Assembly (NCBI RefSeq): GCF_003385555.1
Contig: NZ_QOHR01000002.1
Location: 248,001-312,000, forward strand
Length of the DNA stretch: 64,000 bases
Origin: Rhodosalinus sediminis
Lineage (GTDB): Bacteria > Pseudomonadota > Alphaproteobacteria > Rhodobacterales > Rhodobacteraceae
Reading direction: 5' to 3'
This document shows, piece by piece, positions 30,580-39,500 of this stretch (the stretch's first letter is position 1; the number at the start of each line of letters is the position of its first letter). A program made the position numbers and the translations under genes. The notes beneath the pieces were generated by a model that was given only the letters and a program-made list of their open reading frames with translations, searched no databases and was not told the origin of the DNA.

Positions 30580-31634
30580 GCCTCGCCGAGCGCGCGGGCC
30601 TCGCGCTCCTGCGCGGGCTCGACCCGGAGCGCGCGCACGACCTCGCGCTCGCCGCGCTGCGCGCCCGGGTGGCGCCGCTGCCCGGCCTCGTCACCACTCC
30701 GCGCCTGCGCACCGAGGTCGCGGGGCTCCGCCTGCCCAATCCGGTGGGCCTCGCCGCGGGTTTCGACAAGAACGCCGTCGCGCTCCATCCGCTGGCGCGG
30801 GCGGGCTTCGGCTTCGTCGAAGCGGGCGCGGTCACGCCCCGCCCGCAGCCCGGCAACCCGCGCCCGCGGCTCTTCCGGCTGCCGGAGGACGCGGGCGTCA
30901 TCAACCGCTTCGGCTTCAACAACAACGGCATGGAGGCGGTGGCTGCGCGGCTCGAGGCGCGGCCGCGCGACCTCGTGCTGGGGCTGAACCTCGGCGCGAA
31001 CAAGGACAGCGCCGACCGCGCCGGCGACTTCGCCGCGGTGCTCGCACGGCTCGGGCCGTGGCTCGACTTCGCCACCGTCAACGTGAGCTCGCCCAACACC
31101 GAGAAGCTGCGCGATCTGCAGGGGGCCGAGGCGCTCGCCGCGCTGCTCGCCCGCGTGACGGAGGCGCGCGACGGGCTCGCGCGGCCCCTGCCCCTCTTTC
31201 TCAAGATCGCGCCCGATCTCGGCGACGCAGAACTCGCCGACGTGGCCGCCGTCGCGCGGGAGGCGCGCCTCGACGGGATCGTGGCGACCAACACGACGCT
31301 CGCGCGCGAGCGCCTGCGCTCCGCGCGCGCGGGCGAGGCGGGCGGGCTCTCGGGCCGGCCGCTCTTCGAGCGCTCCACGCGGGTGCTCGCCCGGCTGGCG
31401 GAACTCACCCGGGGCGAGATGGCGCTGATCGGCGTCGGCGGCGTTGCGAGCGCCGAGGACGCCTACGCCAAGATCCGCGCCGGCGCCTCGGCGGTGCAGC
31501 TCTACACCGCGCTCGCCTACGAGGGCCTCTCGCTCGGCGCGCGGATCGCCGAGGGGCTCGACGCCCTGCTCGCCCGCGACGGGTTCGAGACCGTGGCCGA
31601 GGCGGTGGGAACCGGACGCGCCGCCTGGACGTGA
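30576..31634 (+). CDS. pyrD: Dihydroorotate dehydrogenase, class 2 (quinone-linked)
   Basis: PyrD oxidises dihydroorotate to orotate in pyrimidine synthesis, passing electrons to quinone at the inner membrane. The 352-residue protein has the N-terminal quinone-binding extension of class 2 enzymes, then [12 protein letters not shown], the flavin region GFNNNGM, the catalytic Ser in [11 protein letters not shown], and [12 protein letters not shown]. The GTG start overlaps the DUF952 stop. A hairpin follows the stop codon. Confidence 0.96.
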   Translation: MSLAERAGLALLRGLDPERAHDLALAALRARVAPLPGLVTTPRLRTEVAGLRLPNPVGLAAGFDKNAVALHPLARAGFGFVEAGAVTPRPQPGNPRPRLFRLPEDAGVINRFGFNNNGMEAVAARLEARPRDLVLGLNLGANKDSADRAGDFAAVLARLGPWLDFATVNVSSPNTEKLRDLQGAEALAALLARVTEARDGLARPLPLFLKIAPDLGDAELADVAAVAREARLDGIVATNTTLARERLRSARAGEAGGLSGRPLFERSTRVLARLAELTRGEMALIGVGGVASAEDAYAKIRAGASAVQLYTALAYEGLSLGARIAEGLDALLARDGFETVAEAVGTGRAAWT

Positions 31635-31644
31635 TCCCGTGGCG

Positions 31645-31671
31645 GCGGCCCGCGGCGCTACGCCGGGCCGC
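31645..31671. terminator. Hairpin between convergent pyrD and MATE genes
   Basis: GCGGCCC/GGGCCGC with an inner GGCG-CTA-CGCC stem starts 11 bases after the pyrD stop. There is no clear T-run. It is probably the pyrD terminator; the rest of the 186-base gap shows nothing else. Confidence 0.45.
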
Positions 31672-31820
31672 GCGCGGCGATGCCGGAGCCGGTCCGACCC
31701 GCGCCACTCGGGGGTGCGTGAGATCGCCCCCCTGCGGCCAGGGGTGCCGCGCGCCGCTCCCCACGGACTGGCCCCGGTCGCCATCCGCGGCGCCATCCGA
31801 CGCACCCGCGCCGCGCGCCC

Positions 31821-33146
31821 CTAGGCCGCCGCCCGCTCCAGCGCCGGGTAGCGCAGGCCGAGCGTCGCGCCCCGCGCCACGAAGGAGACGAGCAGCGCCG
31901 CCCAGAGCCCGTGGTTGCCGAAGGCCGGGACCAGCGCGAGCGCCGCGGCGACATAGACCGCGAAGCTCACCGCCATCATGTTGCGCATGTCCGCGGTGCG
32001 CGTCGCGCCGATGAAGATGCCGTCGAGCATCCAGCTCGCCAGCCCCAGAAGCGGCGCGGCGACCATCCACGGCAGGAAGACGCGCGCCTCGGCCCGCACC
32101 TCGGGCGCGGTGGCCATCAGGTCGATGATCGCGGGCCCCGCGAGCGCGAAGGCCGCCGCCATGCCGAGCGACGAAAGCCCGCCCCAGAGGCTGGAGACCG
32201 CCGCGCCGCGGCGCAGGGTGGCGCGGCTCTTCGCGCCCATCGCCTGCCCGACGATCGCCTCGGCGGCGAAGGCGAAGCCGTCGAGCGCGTAGGCCGTGAT
32301 CTGCAGGAACTGCATCAGCACCTGATTGGCTGCGAGCGTCACGTCGCCGAAATCCGAGCCGACGAAGAGGAAGGAGACGAAGACCGCCTGCAGGAGGAGC
32401 GAGCGGATCAGGATATCGGTGTTCACCACCGCCATCCGGCGCAGCCGCTCGGCGTCGAGGACCCGCGCCCGGTCGCGCCACTCGGGCCGGCCGAAGGCGT
32501 CGCGGCAGAGCCAGAGCCCGAGGGCGAGCGCCGACCACTCGGCGAGGAAGGTGGCCGTCGCCACGCCCTCCACCCCCCAGCCGAGGCCGAGCACGAACCA
32601 CAGGTCCAGGAGGATGTTCACCCCGTTCATCCAGACCTGCAGCACGAGGACGGCGCGCGTGCGCTCCCGCGCGATGAGCCAGCCGGTCAGCCCGTAGATC
32701 GCGATCGCCGCCGGCGCGCTCCAGACGCGGATGCCGAGATAGCCGCGCGCAAGGCCCTCGACCTCCGCGCTCGCCGGCGCGAGGCGGAAGGCGGCCCAGA
32801 AGATCGGCAGCTGCAACAGGATCAGGGCAGCGCCCGCGCCGAAGCCGATCAGCAGCACGCGCGTCAGGAGCGCGGCGACCTCGCCCCCGTCGCCCGCGCC
32901 CTCGGCCTGCGCGGCGAGGCCGGTGGTCCCCATGCGCAGGAAGCCGAAGACCCAGTAGACGGCGGTGATGATGATCGCGCCGAGGCCCACGGCCCCGATC
33001 GGCGCGGCCTCGCCCATCTGCCCGACGACGCCGGTGTCTACCGCGCCGAGGAGCGGGATCGTCGCGTTCGAGACGACGATGGGCACCGCGATGCGCAGCA
33101 CCCTGGCGTGACTGACCGCGCGCGGCCCGGGCGCCTCAGCCGCCAT
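31821..33146 (-). CDS. MATE-family efflux transporter (DinF-like)
   Basis: This 441-residue membrane protein has 12 predicted helices in two halves. It shows DinF-branch MATE stretches (early PLLGAVDTGVVGQMG, then AIGLGAIIITAVYW-like sequence, and mid-protein DGFAFAAEAIVGQAMGA). The family exports drugs or metabolites in exchange for Na+ or H+. The start overlaps the preceding thioesterase gene by 11 bases, so three genes form one operon (thioesterase, thioesterase, MATE). Confidence 0.9.
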   Translation of the reverse strand: MAAEAPGPRAVSHARVLRIAVPIVVSNATIPLLGAVDTGVVGQMGEAAPIGAVGLGAIIITAVYWVFGFLRMGTTGLAAQAEGAGDGGEVAALLTRVLLIGFGAGAALILLQLPIFWAAFRLAPASAEVEGLARGYLGIRVWSAPAAIAIYGLTGWLIARERTRAVLVLQVWMNGVNILLDLWFVLGLGWGVEGVATATFLAEWSALALGLWLCRDAFGRPEWRDRARVLDAERLRRMAVVNTDILIRSLLLQAVFVSFLFVGSDFGDVTLAANQVLMQFLQITAYALDGFAFAAEAIVGQAMGAKSRATLRRGAAVSSLWGGLSSLGMAAAFALAGPAIIDLMATAPEVRAEARVFLPWMVAAPLLGLASWMLDGIFIGATRTADMRNMMAVSFAVYVAAALALVPAFGNHGLWAALLVSFVARGATLGLRYPALERAAA

Positions 33147-33648
33147 CGCGCGGCGGCATCAGGAAATGCCCGGTCGCCTGCGCGAAGAGGCGCGACCGGT
33201 TGTCCTGCCACGCCTCGACGTGCACGCTCGAGTAGCGCCGGCCGGAGCGGTTGACCCGCGCCCGTGCGTAGGCGTCGCGCGGCAGGCCGGAGCGCAGGTA
33301 GTCCACGGTGAAATCGATGGTCTTGGGCAGCCGCGGCAACTCGCCCGCGGCGAGGCGGTCGGGGTCGAGCGCGCCCGCTTCGATGTCGGGCCAGAGCATC
33401 TGCCAGCTGAGTTCGATGATCGCCGTCGTCTCGAGGAAGGCCGCCGTGACGCCGCCGTGCAGCGCGGGGAGCCTCGGGTTGCCGATCAGCTTGTCGTCGA
33501 AGGGCAGAACGGCGGTGAGCTCGTCGCCGCGACGCTCGAAGCCGATGCCGAGATACTGGATGTAGGGCACCCCGCCCGAGAGCGCGGCGAGCGCGGCGTC
33601 GCGGCGCTGCTTGACGACCTGAACCGGTTCCGGGCGCGCGGGGCTCAT
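33136..33648 (-). CDS. PaaI-type hotdog thioesterase
   Basis: This 170-residue hotdog-fold protein has the PaaI-like segment LPALHGGVTAAFLETTAIIELSW, where the HGG turn and a downstream acidic residue form the acyl-CoA thioesterase site. The start at 33648 overlaps the upstream thioesterase stop (ATGA). It probably hydrolyses small or aromatic acyl-CoA esters. Two hotdog genes side by side suggest either a heteromer or different substrates. Confidence 0.87.
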   Translation of the reverse strand: MSPARPEPVQVVKQRRDAALAALSGGVPYIQYLGIGFERRGDELTAVLPFDDKLIGNPRLPALHGGVTAAFLETTAIIELSWQMLWPDIEAGALDPDRLAAGELPRLPKTIDFTVDYLRSGLPRDAYARARVNRSGRRYSSVHVEAWQDNRSRLFAQATGHFLMPPRDGG

Positions 33649-34070
33649 GTTACGCCCTCCACGGTGAAGGCCCCCGTGGCCGTGGCCACGGGCCGCGCGT
33701 CGTCGTCGTCCCAGGCGGTGGCGCGCACGAAGGCCACCGTGCGCGTCAGCCGGTAGCAGGTCGCCGTGGTGCGCACGCTCTGCCCCGGCGTCGCGGGGCG
33801 CATGTAGTCGATCCGCAGGTCGAGCGTCGCCGTCGTGCCGGGCGAGGCCGGGTGGCTCATCACCGCGGCGCCGCAGCAGGTGTCCATCAGCGCCGAGACC
33901 GCGCCGCCGTGGATCACGCCGGTCTCCGGGTCGCCGACGAATCGCGCGTCCCACGGCATCCGCATGGAGGCCTCGCCGTCCCCGAGATGCGTGAAGGCCA
34001 TGCCCAGCGCCTTCACGTGGGGAATCGACTCGGTGAAGTGGCGCGCCATCTCGGCCTTGTCGGGGGTCAT
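33645..34070 (-). CDS. PaaI-type hotdog thioesterase
   Basis: This 141-residue hotdog thioesterase contains GVIHGGAVSALMDTCCGAAV, the typical HGG-x(n)-D/E active-site helix, then LRIDYMRPATPGQSV. It is the first gene of the three-gene operon with a second PaaI-type gene and a MATE transporter. It diverges from the first MerR regulator gene at 34190, with 119 bases between. Confidence 0.9.
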   Translation of the reverse strand: MTPDKAEMARHFTESIPHVKALGMAFTHLGDGEASMRMPWDARFVGDPETGVIHGGAVSALMDTCCGAAVMSHPASPGTTATLDLRIDYMRPATPGQSVRTTATCYRLTRTVAFVRATAWDDDDARPVATATGAFTVEGVT

Positions 34071-34189
34071 GCGCTGTCGGTCCTCACGGCTTCGTCACCG
34101 TTGTCGCGTGCCGCATGGGCGAGCGCAAGGCCGCGCCCCGCTTGCCCGCGCGGCCATGCGCCCCTAGGTCGCACGGCAGGAGGACGCGG

Positions 34190-34582
34190 ATGGCCGAGAC
34201 TCGCCTCTCGTTCAAGGAGATGTGCGCGCGCTTCGATGTGACGCCGCGCACCCTGCGCTATTACGAGTATATCGAGCTTCTTCAGCCCGAGCGCGTCGGG
34301 CGGCAGCGGTTCTACGGGCCGCGCGAACTCGCCCGGATGACGCTGATCCTGCGCGGGCGGCGCTACGGCTTCCAGCTCGAGGACATCCGGCAGTGGCTCC
34401 TGATCTACGAGAAGGACGGCACCGACGCGCAGATGCGCACCTTCGTGGAGGCGGCCGACGCGCAGCTCGACGAGCTCGCCCGGCAGAAGGCCCAGATCGA
34501 GGAGGCGATGGCGGAGCTGCGGCGCATGCGCGAAGAGACTCGCGCCACCCTCGCGGACGGCGCCGGGCGCCGCACCGGCTGA
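34190..34582 (+). CDS. MerR-family regulator 1
   Basis: This 130-residue MerR-type activator/repressor has a winged helix (about 5-75: FKEMCARFDVTPRTLRYYEY, GPRELARMTLILRGRRYGF) followed by a dimerising coiled coil. No cysteines suggest metal sensing. It is paralogous to the next gene. MerR regulators of this shape (LiuR-like) control fatty-acid or branched-chain degradation in proteobacteria, which fits the acyl-CoA dehydrogenase cluster downstream. The ribosome site AGGAGG precedes ATG 34190. Confidence 0.9.
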   Translation: MAETRLSFKEMCARFDVTPRTLRYYEYIELLQPERVGRQRFYGPRELARMTLILRGRRYGFQLEDIRQWLLIYEKDGTDAQMRTFVEAADAQLDELARQKAQIEEAMAELRRMREETRATLADGAGRRTG

Positions 34583-34644
34583 CCGCGCTCCGTCCGGAAA
34601 AAATGCGCCTCGGCGGGATGTTATCCGGTTTCTCGCAGGGCTCC

Positions 34645-34717
34645 CGCCGCGTCATTTCGTTGCGTCCGACTCCCTCGTCGCGACGCAAAATATCCGGCCG
34701 ATCAAAATGACGCGGCG
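34645..34717. promoter_or_regulatory. Nested inverted repeats between the two MerR genes
   Basis: Perfect 13-bp arms CGCCGCGTCATTT (34645-34657) and AAATGACGCGGCG (34705-34717) enclose a second pair, TTGCGTC (34660-34666) and GACGCAA (34682-34688). The structure ends just before the promoter of the second MerR gene. It may be the terminator of the first gene or a complex operator. Confidence 0.6.
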
Positions 34718-34719
34718 TC

Positions 34720-34750
34720 TTGGTTACGTAAACTTTCGATCCTGTTGTAT
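34720..34750 (+). promoter_or_regulatory. MerR-type promoter with 19-bp spacer
   Basis: TTGGTT (34720-34725) and TTGTAT (34745-34750) are 19 bases apart, the over-long spacing typical of MerR-regulated promoters. The spacer begins with TTACGTAAAC-like sequence, which resembles the dyads bound by LiuR-type MerR proteins. It lies 60 bases before the second MerR gene. Confidence 0.5.
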
Positions 34751-34809
34751 CCGCTAGAGCGAACCCGCATGTCCCCGGCGTCACGCTGCGACAGACGAGG
34801 ACCAAGAAC

Positions 34810-35235
34810 ATGACCGCAGAGAACGCAGGCGCCGAGACCCAGACCGACGCGACCATGACCATCCGCGAGATGTGCGACGCCTTCGGCGTCACGCCCCGCA
34901 CGCTCCGCTTCTACGAGTCCAAGGAGCTCATCTTCCCGATCCGCGACGGTCAGAAGCGGCTCTTCACCCGCCGCGACCGCGCGCGGCTCAAGCTGATCCT
35001 GCGCGGCAAGCGCTTCGGCTTCAGCCTCGAGGAAATCCGCCAGCTGCTCGACCTCTACGACGAGGACGACCAGCAGCGCACGCAGATCATGCGCGCCCAC
35101 GAGCTTGCGCAGACGCGCCTCGCCGAGATGGAGCGCGAGCGCGCCGAACTCGACGACGCGATCACCGAACTGCGCGAGCAGATCGCATGGGGCGAGCAGA
35201 TGCTGGATTCGATGAACCGAACCGCGGCCGAATAG
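34810..35235 (+). CDS. MerR-family regulator 2
   Basis: This 141-residue paralogue of the preceding regulator has helix-turn-helix ITREMCDAF-like sequence with VTPRTLRFYESKEL, the wing and RFGFSLEEIRQLLDLY, then a long coiled coil rich in Glu and Arg. It has no effector-domain cysteines. The gene is 27 bases upstream of the long acyl-CoA dehydrogenase gene in the same direction, so it likely regulates and is cotranscribed with the beta-oxidation genes. Confidence 0.9.
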   Translation: MTAENAGAETQTDATMTIREMCDAFGVTPRTLRFYESKELIFPIRDGQKRLFTRRDRARLKLILRGKRFGFSLEEIRQLLDLYDEDDQQRTQIMRAHELAQTRLAEMERERAELDDAITELREQIAWGEQMLDSMNRTAAE

Positions 35236-35262
35236 GGCCGCGGCACACCAAGGGAGTGAGCG

Positions 35263-37044
35263 ATGCCGATCTACGACGCCCCCACCCGCGACATGCAGTT
35301 CGTGCTGCATGACGTGCTCGCGGTCTCCGAGGCCGGAATTCCCGGCTACGAGGAGCTGGACCGCGAGACGACGGCCGCGATCCTCGGGGAGGCGGCCAGG
35401 CTGTCGGAGAACGTGCTCGCTCCTCTCAACCCGGTGGGCGACGCGCAGGGCTGCACGCTGGAGAACGGCGTGGTGCGCACGCCCGAGGGCTTCCGCGACG
35501 CCTACGAACAGATGCGCGCGGGCGGCTGGATGAGCCTCGACGCCGACCCCGAGTACGGCGGCCAGGGCATGCCCTACCTGATCGGCTCGGCGGTGGGCGA
35601 GATGTTCGTCTCCGCCAACATGGCCTTCAACATGTATCAGGGCCTGACCCACGGCGCCTATTCCGCGATCCACGCCCACGGCTCGGAGGAGCAGAAGCGC
35701 ACCTACCTCCCCAACCTCGTGGACGGCATCTGGTCGGGGACCATGAACCTGACCGAGCCGCACTGCGGCACGGACCTCGGGCTGATCCGTACCAAGGCGG
35801 AGCCGGCCGACGACGGCAGCTACCGGATCACCGGGCAGAAGATCTGGATCTCGGCCGGCGAGCACGATCTTTCCGAGAACATCATCCACCTCGTGCTCGC
35901 CAAGGTGCCGGGCGGCGGCGAGGGCACGAAAGGCATCTCGCTCTTCATCGTGCCGAAGTTCCTCGTGAACGCGGACGGAAGCCTCGGCGAACGCAACGCC
36001 GTCACCTGCGGCGGGCTCGAGTCCAAGATGGGCATCCACGGCAACGCCACCTGCGTGATGAACTACGACGGCGCGACCGGCTACCTCGTGGGCGAGCTGC
36101 ACAAGGGCATGCGCGCGATGTTCACCATGATGAACGAGGCGCGCATCGGCGTCGGCCTGCAGGGCTACGCGCAGGGCGAAGTCGCCTATCAGAACGCGCG
36201 CGCCTTCGCGCAGGACCGGCTGCAGGGGCGCGACGTGACAGGCCCGGCCAACCCCGACGGCCCCGCCGACCCGATCATCGTGCACCCCGACGTGCGGCGG
36301 AACCTCCTTCAACAGAAGAGCTTCGTCGAGGGCGCGCGCGCCTTCACCTTCTGGGGCGCGCAGATGATCGACCGCGCCGAGCGCGCGGGCGACGCCGAGG
36401 CGGACGCGATGATTTCGCTGCTGACGCCGGTCATCAAGGGCTTCCTGACCGACAAGGGCTTCGAGACGACGGTGCTCGCCCAGCAGACGCTCGGCGGCTC
36501 GGGCTTCGTGAAGGAATGGGGCCTCGAGCAGTTCGTGCGCGATTCACGGATCACGATGATCTACGAGGGCACGAACGGCATCCAGTCGCTCGACCTCGTG
36601 GGCCGCAAGCTCGGCCAGGACGGCGGCAAGGCGATCATGGCCTTCTTCGAGATGGTCAAGGCCTTCAACAAGGAACACGAAGGCGCGGACGAAGCCTTCG
36701 ACCGCGATTTCCTCGAACCGCTCAAGCAGGCCTCCAAGGACCTGCAGTCGGCGGGCATGTTCTTCATGCAGCAGGGCATGAAAAACCCGCAGGCGGCGCT
36801 CTCGGGCAGCTACGACTTCATGCACCTCTTCGGGCACGTCTGCCTCGGCTTCATGTGGGCGAAGATGGGGCTCGCCGCGAAGGCGGCGCTCGCCGAGGGG
36901 CGCGGCGACCCGGCCTTCATGGAGGCCAAGCTCGCCACCGGGCGCTACTACATGGCGCGCCAGCTGCCGGCGACGGGCATGCACCTCGCGCGGATCGGCA
37001 GCGGCGCGGCGCCGGTGATGGAGCTGGACGCGGCGCAGTTCTGA
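35263..37044 (+). CDS. Acyl-CoA dehydrogenase, long form with extra C-terminal domain (FadE/DmdC-like)
   Basis: This FAD-dependent acyl-CoA dehydrogenase of 593 residues belongs to the ~590-aa group with a C-terminal helical domain, which includes DmdC and many FadE-like enzymes. The catalytic base is Glu435 in [22 protein letters not shown] and [11 protein letters not shown] are flavin-binding stretches. It catalyses the first beta-oxidation step. DmdC (methylmercaptopropionyl-CoA) cannot be excluded, but the thiolase and FadJ-like genes nearby favour ordinary fatty acids. The start has a GGGAGTGAG ribosome site. Confidence 0.92.
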   Translation: MPIYDAPTRDMQFVLHDVLAVSEAGIPGYEELDRETTAAILGEAARLSENVLAPLNPVGDAQGCTLENGVVRTPEGFRDAYEQMRAGGWMSLDADPEYGGQGMPYLIGSAVGEMFVSANMAFNMYQGLTHGAYSAIHAHGSEEQKRTYLPNLVDGIWSGTMNLTEPHCGTDLGLIRTKAEPADDGSYRITGQKIWISAGEHDLSENIIHLVLAKVPGGGEGTKGISLFIVPKFLVNADGSLGERNAVTCGGLESKMGIHGNATCVMNYDGATGYLVGELHKGMRAMFTMMNEARIGVGLQGYAQGEVAYQNARAFAQDRLQGRDVTGPANPDGPADPIIVHPDVRRNLLQQKSFVEGARAFTFWGAQMIDRAERAGDAEADAMISLLTPVIKGFLTDKGFETTVLAQQTLGGSGFVKEWGLEQFVRDSRITMIYEGTNGIQSLDLVGRKLGQDGGKAIMAFFEMVKAFNKEHEGADEAFDRDFLEPLKQASKDLQSAGMFFMQQGMKNPQAALSGSYDFMHLFGHVCLGFMWAKMGLAAKAALAEGRGDPAFMEAKLATGRYYMARQLPATGMHLARIGSGAAPVMELDAAQF

Positions 37045-37095
37045 CGTAGGGTGCAGGTGGAGCTCGCACGCGACGACGGCACGGAGGGAGGAGCC

Positions 37096-37308
37096 ATGCC
37101 GAAACGCTTCCGCACGACCCGGCGCTTTCAGGTCGCGATGACCGAGGACGGCTATCGCCGCCTGCGCCGCTTCGCGCAGGAGGCCGGGCTCGACGAGGGC
37201 GAGGCGCTGTCGTTTCTCTTCGAGCACTTCGACAGCGTCACCGACGACGAGGCGCTCGGCCACCGGCTGCGCCTCTTCAACGCGGAGCTCGACGCGCGCA
37301 AACGATAA
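37096..37308 (+). CDS. Small conserved-looking protein of unknown function (70 aa)
   Basis: A 70-residue basic protein (MPKRFRTTRRFQVAMTEDGY, then helices with RRLRRFAQEAGLDEGEALSFLFEHF). It has a very strong ribosome site (GGAGGGAGGAG) and ordinary codon usage, and it sits in line between two acyl-CoA dehydrogenase genes. A short strand followed by two helices recalls a ribbon-helix-helix DNA-binding protein, but the match is too weak to assert. Confidence 0.7.
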   Translation: MPKRFRTTRRFQVAMTEDGYRRLRRFAQEAGLDEGEALSFLFEHFDSVTDDEALGHRLRLFNAELDARKR

Positions 37309-37344
37309 GCCGACAAAAAGGTTTCAAGGGGAGGAGAAACCGCG

Positions 37345-38496
37345 ATGCCATCGGCCTGGATGACCGAAGAGCACCAGATGCTCGCCGACATGACCCGGCG
37401 CTTCATCGAGGAGACCTGGGTCCAGCACTACGACCGCTGGCGCCGACAGGGCGAGATGGACCGCGAGACCTGGACGCAGGCCGGCGAGCTCGGCCTGCTC
37501 TGCCCCTCGATCCCCGAGGCCTACGGTGGCGCGGGTGGCGATTTCGGCCACGAGGCGGTGATCCTGATGGAGGGCTCGCGCGCCAACCTCGCCTCCTGGG
37601 GCCACGGCATCCACTCCGGCATCGTCGCGCACTACATCCTCGCCTACGGCACCGAGGAACAGAAGATGCGCTGGCTGCCGAAGATGGTCAGCGGCGAGAT
37701 GGTCGGCGCGCTCGCCATGACCGAGCCGTCGGCTGGCTCGGACGTGCAGAACATCAGGACGCGCGCCGTGCGCGACGGCAACGTCTACCGCGTGAGCGGG
37801 CAAAAGACCTTCATCACCAACGGCCAGCACGCCGACCTGATCGTGGTCGCGGCCAAGACCGACCCGTCCGAGGGCGCGAAGGGCACCTCGCTCGTCGTGG
37901 TCGAGACCGAGGGCGCCGAGGGCTTCTCCCGCGGCCGCAACCTCGAGAAGATCGGCGCGCACGCCGCCGACACCTCCGAGCTCTTCTTCGACGCGGTGCC
38001 GGTGCCGCCCGAGAACATCCTCGGCGGCCGGGAGGGGCGCGGCTTCTACCAGATGATGGAGCAGCTCCCCCAGGAACGCCTCATCATCGGCTGCGGCGCG
38101 GTGGGCGCCATGGAGGGCGCGGTCGCGCGCACGAACGCCTACTGCAAGGAGCGCAAGGCCTTCGGCGGCCCGCTCATGCAGTTCCAGAACACGCGCTTCA
38201 AGCTGGCCGAGTGCCTGACCAAGACCAAGGTCGCCCGCGCCTTCCTCGACGACTGCATCGCCGCGCATCTCGAGGGGGCGCTCACCGTCGAGACGGCGGC
38301 GATGGCGAAATACTGGCTGACGGACACGCAGGGCGAAGTGCTCGACGAGTGCGTGCAACTCCACGGCGGCTACGGCTTCATGCAGGAATATGCGGTCGCC
38401 GAGATGTGGGCCGACGCGCGGGTGCAGCGCATCTACGGCGGCACCAACGAGATCATGAAGGAACTCATCGCGCGCAGCTTCGCGGGGGAGACATGA
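37345..38496 (+). CDS. Acyl-CoA dehydrogenase, LCAD/IVD type
   Basis: This 383-residue acyl-CoA dehydrogenase has [10 protein letters not shown] and GQKTFITNG flavin motifs. The position holding the catalytic Glu in MCAD reads Gly ([13 protein letters not shown]), exactly as in mammalian LCAD. The catalytic base is then expected in the LPQERLIIG helix. This suggests long or branched acyl-CoA substrates and complements the long-form enzyme upstream, which keeps the MCAD-type Glu. Confidence 0.92.
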   Translation: MPSAWMTEEHQMLADMTRRFIEETWVQHYDRWRRQGEMDRETWTQAGELGLLCPSIPEAYGGAGGDFGHEAVILMEGSRANLASWGHGIHSGIVAHYILAYGTEEQKMRWLPKMVSGEMVGALAMTEPSAGSDVQNIRTRAVRDGNVYRVSGQKTFITNGQHADLIVVAAKTDPSEGAKGTSLVVVETEGAEGFSRGRNLEKIGAHAADTSELFFDAVPVPPENILGGREGRGFYQMMEQLPQERLIIGCGAVGAMEGAVARTNAYCKERKAFGGPLMQFQNTRFKLAECLTKTKVARAFLDDCIAAHLEGALTVETAAMAKYWLTDTQGEVLDECVQLHGGYGFMQEYAVAEMWADARVQRIYGGTNEIMKELIARSFAGET

Positions 38497-38528
38497 CCCC
38501 GTCGGCGGTGCAGGCGGCGCCGTGGGCA

Positions 38529-38582
38529 GTGGGGGCTTCGCGCCCCCACACCCCCGCGGGATATTTGAGCCAAGAAGAAGGA
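38529..38582 (+). repeat. Interspersed hairpin/CCAAGA element, copy D
   Basis: A GTGGGGGC/GCCCCCAC-type hairpin is followed by a C-run and GGATATTTGAGCCAAGAAGA. It begins 33 bases after the acyl-CoA dehydrogenase stop, in the gene's orientation. Confidence 0.75.
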
Positions 38583-38770
38583 GCCGGACCGCACATCGAG
38601 CCCATGTTTCGCGCTCGGGCCGCACTCGGTCCGCTCCGCCGCCCGCGGTGCGTGCGCACCGGGCGAGCGGCGGAGCTTCTCCTTGGGCGGTCATCGGCTT
38701 CCCAGCCTGTACCGCAGGAAGACGATACCCCGGAGAGGGTTAACGAACCGTGGACGCCGACGCGTCCCCT

Positions 38771-38826
38771 GCTTCTTCTTGGACAAAAATATCCCACGGG
38801 GGTGCGGGGGTGTGAAACCCCCGCAT
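38771..38826 (-). repeat. Interspersed hairpin/CCAAGA element, copy E
   Basis: On the minus strand: GCGGGGGTTTC...ACCCCCGC hairpin, C-run, GGATATTTTTGTCCAAGAAG. It is the only copy not at the 3' end of a same-strand gene. It sits 25 bases before the GST start, facing copy D. Confidence 0.7.
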
Positions 38827-38851
38827 CGCGCCGTCAGACAGGGAGCGCGCC

Positions 38852-39487
38852 GTGACCATCGAGCTCCACTGCTTCGGCGAGAGCGGCAACGCTTACAAGG
38901 CCGCGCTGCCGCTCGAGCTTTCGGGCCTCGCGTGGCGGCCGGTGAAGGTGGACTTCTTCGGCGGCGCCACGCGGTCGGAGGCGTATCGCGCGCTCAACCC
39001 GATGGGAGAGGCGCCGGTGATGGTGGACGGGGACGACGTGCTCACGCAGTCCGGCGCGATCCAGGATTACGTCTCGGAGAAATCGGGGATGTTCGGCGGG
39101 CGCGACGCGCGGGAGCGCCGCGAGATCCTGCGCTGGGTGCTCTGGGACAACCACAAGCTCTCGAGCCAGGCGGGCATGACGCGGTTTCTTATGAATTTCC
39201 TGCCCGAAGAAAAGCGCCCGACCGAGGTGATCGCCTTCATGCAGGGACGGCTCAAGGCCGCCTACGCGGTGCTCGACCGGCATCTCGAGAGCCGCGACTG
39301 GATCGTGGGCGACGGGCCGACGAACGCCGATTTCTCGTGCTGCGGCTATCTCTACTATCCCGAACCCTTCGGGTTCGCGCGGGCCGACTGGCCCGCGATC
39401 GACGCCTGGCTCGCGCGGCTCGCGGCGCTGCCGGGCTGGAAACACCCTTACGACCTGATTCCCGGCCGCCCCTCGGACCGGGCCTGA
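38852..39487 (+). CDS. Glutathione S-transferase family protein
   Basis: This 211-residue cytosolic GST has an N-terminal thioredoxin-like domain (IELHCFGESGNAYK with a candidate catalytic Ser, then NPMGEAPVMVDGD with the cis-Pro, and QSGAIQDYV) and an all-helical C-terminal domain. The GTG start stands right after a GGGAG site. Its place inside a beta-oxidation cluster recurs in roseobacters, as far as I recall, but its role there is not known. Confidence 0.9.
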   Translation: MTIELHCFGESGNAYKAALPLELSGLAWRPVKVDFFGGATRSEAYRALNPMGEAPVMVDGDDVLTQSGAIQDYVSEKSGMFGGRDARERREILRWVLWDNHKLSSQAGMTRFLMNFLPEEKRPTEVIAFMQGRLKAAYAVLDRHLESRDWIVGDGPTNADFSCCGYLYYPEPFGFARADWPAIDAWLARLAALPGWKHPYDLIPGRPSDRA

Positions 39488-39500
39488 ACGGAGGCAGACG

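Larger units (their letters stand above)
38497..38851. other. Intergenic region with two inverted element copies
   Basis: 355 bases between two plus-strand genes hold repeat copies D (38529-38582) and E (38771-38826) pointing toward each other, with about 190 bases between them. No gene or transposase remnant is seen inside. Confidence 0.65.

Noticed and set aside
38497-38851. Insertion sequence bounded by inverted repeats D and E
   Set aside because: No transposase fragment lies inside and no target-site duplication is visible; the ends belong to a family found singly at other genes.
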